Assembly: GCA_900545165.1 (NCBI GenBank) | Contig: UQYA01000098.1 | Span: forward strand, 1 to 6,080 | DNA length: 6,080 bases | From: an uncultured Collinsella sp. | GTDB taxonomy: Bacteria > Actinomycetota > Coriobacteriia > Coriobacteriales > Coriobacteriaceae | Direction: 5' to 3' | Shown: in pieces, positions 4,582 to 6,080 of the stretch | Numbering within the stretch: the first letter of the stretch is position 1 | Layout: each line of letters opens with the position of its first letter | Position numbers and translations under genes: made by a program | The notes under the pieces: model-generated | The model's input: only the letters and a program-made list of their open reading frames with translations | What the model was told of the DNA's origin: nothing | The model's database searches: none

Positions 4582-5303
4582 TGGCTGTCTATGTGACGGG
4601 CGACGTGCACGGCAGGGCCGAGTACGGGTCCAGCAGGTTCGCCTTCAGGTCTTGGCCACTGGGCCGCACGCTGACGCGCGATGACGTGGTGATCGTGGCG
4701 GGCGACTTCGGCTTTGTCTGGGACGGCTCGAATGCTGAGAGGTATTGGCTCGACTGGTTCGAGTCGAAGCCCTGGACCACGTGTTTCGTAGACGGCAACC
4801 ATGAGAACCACCACGCCCTGGCTGGGCTGCCGGTGCTGGAGTGGAACGGCGGGCTCGTCCATGAGGCGCGACCGCACGTGCTGCACCTGATGCGCGGAGA
4901 GGTGTTCGACATCGACGGGCTCACAGTCCTTGCCATGGGCGGTGCCGCGAGCAACGACAGACAGTATCGCAGGGAGGGGAGGAGCTGGTGGCCCGAGGAG
5001 ATGCCGAGCGAGGAGGAGATGGAGCACTGCCGCGCCTCGCTCGACCGCGTGAGCTGGAGAGTCGATTGCGTTGTGACTCACGAGGCCCCTGCTGCCCTTG
5101 CTGAGGTGCTGTGCCGGGAGCGCGGACGCGAGTATCGGGGCGACCGACTTCAGCGATTCCTTGCCGAGCTCGACGGGCGGCTCGGCTATCGCGTCTGGCT
5201 CTTCGGGCATTACCACGGCGACAAATGGTGCGACGCCAAGCATCGCCTCATCTACAAAGATATCGTTTCGATCGAAAGTACTGCGCCCGGTCTTCAGTTC
5301 TAG
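4581..5303 (+). CDS. Metallophosphoesterase, third of three, paralogue of the second
   Basis: This 240-residue protein resembles the preceding one along its whole length. The shared blocks are GDVHG (Asp8, His10), VIVAGDFGF (Asp42), FVDGNHE (Asn73, His74), RGEVFDIDG, MGGAASNDRQYR (119-130), SWWPEEMP (135-142), VVTHE (His167) and FGHYHGD (His210, His212). All metal ligands are kept, so it should be active. The segment between the first two blocks is about four residues longer than in its paralogue, and the stretch after VVTHE diverges, which suggests different substrates or a hetero-oligomer. Its ATG overlaps the previous stop in a TGATG. The stop TAG 5301-5303 lies inside the left arm of the hairpin at 5298-5338, which is probably the end of the operon. 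I do not recognise a named family member with a known substrate. Confidence 0.85.
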   Translation: MAVYVTGDVHGRAEYGSSRFAFRSWPLGRTLTRDDVVIVAGDFGFVWDGSNAERYWLDWFESKPWTTCFVDGNHENHHALAGLPVLEWNGGLVHEARPHVLHLMRGEVFDIDGLTVLAMGGAASNDRQYRREGRSWWPEEMPSEEEMEHCRASLDRVSWRVDCVVTHEAPAALAEVLCRERGREYRGDRLQRFLAELDGRLGYRVWLFGHYHGDKWCDAKHRLIYKDIVSIESTAPGLQF

Positions 5304-5338
5304 AAACCCTCTAGAAATGCTCTAGGGGGTTTCTAGAA
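5298..5338. terminator. Long TCTAG hairpin between converging genes, probable bidirectional terminator
   Basis: The left arm TTCTAGAAACCCTCTAG (5298-5314) pairs with CTAGGGGGTTTCTAGAA (5322-5338) over 17 positions, with only one G-T wobble and a 7-nt loop. It lies exactly between the end of the phosphoesterase operon and the end of the minus-strand coiled-coil gene, so it can serve both. There is no clean T-run on either side, which is unusual for an intrinsic terminator. TCTAG occurs at 5299, 5310, 5321 and 5332, exactly 11 bp apart, so a protein-binding role is also possible. Confidence 0.65.
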
Positions 5339-5356
5339 AATTAGATGCTCTGCGGC

Positions 5357-5923
5357 CTACTCGCCCCTCTGGGTCATGACCTCGACCTTGGCCTCGGCCA
5401 CGGCCGCCCGCTGCTCGGAGGCGGCAAGTCGGTCCTTGAGGGCGGCGAGCTCGGCCATCAGGTCGCGCTGGGCCAGGAGCGCATCGCTCAGCTCGGCCTG
5501 GGCTTTCAGTGCGGCGTCACGCTCGCCGCGCAGCCGCTCGATCTCATCGACCATGGCCTCAGCCTCAGCGTGGAGCTGGACGACCTGCCTGTCGAGCTCC
5601 CTGGCATCGGTGAGATATCTGACGCTCGCGGCGTGGAGCTCGTTGTTCTCGAGCTCGAGGCTCGCGGTATCGAGCTCGAACTTCTCCTCGATGAAAGCGA
5701 CCCTCTCATTGCAGTCGGCCTCAAGTCTTTCGTTCCGGTCTCTCGCCTCGCCGAGCTTGCGGTTGAATTCGTCGAGCTGGACCCTGAGCAGCGCGTTCTC
5801 GCTCCTGAGGTCGGCAGTCTCGCGCAGCAGCTTCTCCCGCCACGTCGCCTCGATCCGCTCGGCGGCCTCATCTAGGACGCTCTTCACGCCGTAGATCTCC
5901 CTGATTTTTCTCTCGTCTGCCAT
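5357..5923 (-). CDS. Long coiled-coil protein of unknown function
   Basis: This 188-residue minus-strand protein is predicted to be almost one continuous alpha-helical coiled coil from about residue 20 to the end. It has heptad-like spacing of Leu, Ala and Val among Glu, Arg, Lys and Asp, for example the segments LRSENALLRVQLDEF and IERLRGERDAAL. There is no signal peptide, membrane segment or catalytic motif. The short N-terminal part, MADERKIREIYGVKSVLDEA, is the only region likely to fold differently. The start ATG 5921-5923 has GGAG about 9 nt upstream; a TTG at 5938 would overlap that site and is not preferred. The gene converges on the phosphoesterase operon and shares its terminator hairpin. 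Coiled-coil proteins of this size can be scaffolds, partition or tethering proteins. High G+C and position suggest the same cargo module as the phosphoesterases. Function unknown. Confidence 0.75.
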   Translation of the reverse strand: MADERKIREIYGVKSVLDEAAERIEATWREKLLRETADLRSENALLRVQLDEFNRKLGEARDRNERLEADCNERVAFIEEKFELDTASLELENNELHAASVRYLTDARELDRQVVQLHAEAEAMVDEIERLRGERDAALKAQAELSDALLAQRDLMAELAALKDRLAASEQRAAVAEAKVEVMTQRGE

Positions 5924-6080
5924 GGTGTGGCACTCCAATCAACAACGGCATGGCTCCGCCATGCCAAACGGCTGGGAACAATGCACGGCCGCTGTTGATT
6001 TGTGTTCGCCCTGCGATCGGTGAGTTCTAAAAGGCGTCTCAAGTCATGCGTTCACGCAGGTTTTCGGTTGGAGAAATACC
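5924..6080. other. Upstream region of the coiled-coil gene, no further gene seen
   Basis: The last 157 bp contain the ribosome binding site and probably the promoter of the minus-strand coiled-coil gene, plus the nested inverted repeat at 5937-6000. I see no ORF with a good start and no clear promoter hexamers. Confidence 0.4.
5937..6000. repeat. Nested inverted repeat upstream of the coiled-coil gene
   Basis: Outer arms AATCAACAACGG (5937-5948) and CCGCTGTTGATT (5989-6000) match at 11 of 12 positions. Inside is a perfect hairpin GGCATGGC/GCCATGCC (5947-5965, 3-nt loop). The inner hairpin overlaps the outer left arm by two bases, so the outer and inner folds compete at that junction. It lies between the presumed promoter side and the ribosome binding site of the minus-strand gene, a position suited to an operator or a leader structure. 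Confidence 0.55.

Noticed and set aside
4515..5243. A 242-codon minus-strand open frame over the third phosphoesterase gene
   Set aside because: It is a high-G+C shadow: the plus strand carries complete metal-binding motifs and coupled starts, and this frame shows no recognisable motif.
5345..5875. A 176-codon plus-strand open frame opposite the coiled-coil gene
   Set aside because: Its translation is repetitive Leu/Gly/Glu-rich sequence mirroring the heptads of the minus strand, and it has no ribosome binding site; the minus-strand frame has a good start and clear coiled-coil pattern.
1..6080. The window as a complete small circular plasmid
   Set aside because: No replication protein or iterons are seen, and the left edge cuts an ORF that does not clearly continue from the right edge.

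Overview
The window looks like an accessory region from a high-GC Gram-positive gut bacterium. A member of the Coriobacteriia is my best guess, from the style of the proteins (a surface-protein tail with GHYE/WVVD/GHWE motifs, actinobacterial-looking MobC/MobA). This is an inference; no taxonomic marker gene is present. There is no replication gene, integrase or complete transfer apparatus, so I read it as part of a mobilizable island or plasmid rather than a whole element.

Layout. (1) 2-229: the C-terminal end of a surface-type protein, closed by a clear rho-independent terminator (280-304). (2) 305-914: about 600 bp without a convincing gene but packed with inverted repeats, including five tight perfect hairpins in a row at 739-890. 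Its position directly before mobC makes it the likely transfer-origin and mob-control region, or a structured RNA. (3) 915-2643: mobC (accessory protein with two ribbon-helix-helix units) and mobA (relaxase), overlapping by 14 bp. (4) 2644-3220: a small-gene zone with a 41-residue hydrophobic, basic-tailed peptide behind a near-perfect Shine-Dalgarno sequence, a possible 24-codon ORF converging on it from the other strand, and a two-hairpin leader. (5) 3221-5303: three calcineurin-like metallophosphoesterase genes, coupled by ATGA and TGATG overlaps. The second and third are paralogues with complete metal-binding motifs. (6) 5298-5338: a 17-bp-stem hairpin made of four TCTAG motifs at exact 11-bp spacing, between converging genes. 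(7) 5357-5923, minus strand: an almost entirely coiled-coil protein, preceded by a nested inverted repeat (5937-6000).

How the parts fit. MobC and MobA would bind and nick an oriT in the hairpin-rich region and allow mobilization by a helper element. The phosphoesterase operon and coiled-coil gene look like cargo: a hand-counted line in the operon is 68% G+C (4261-4320) against 47% for a line in mobC (1141-1200), which suggests separate origins. The phosphoesterase substrates cannot be read from the sequence. The most unusual points are the hairpin array before mobC, the triple phosphoesterase operon with its structured leader, the periodic TCTAG hairpin, and the overlooked small peptide.
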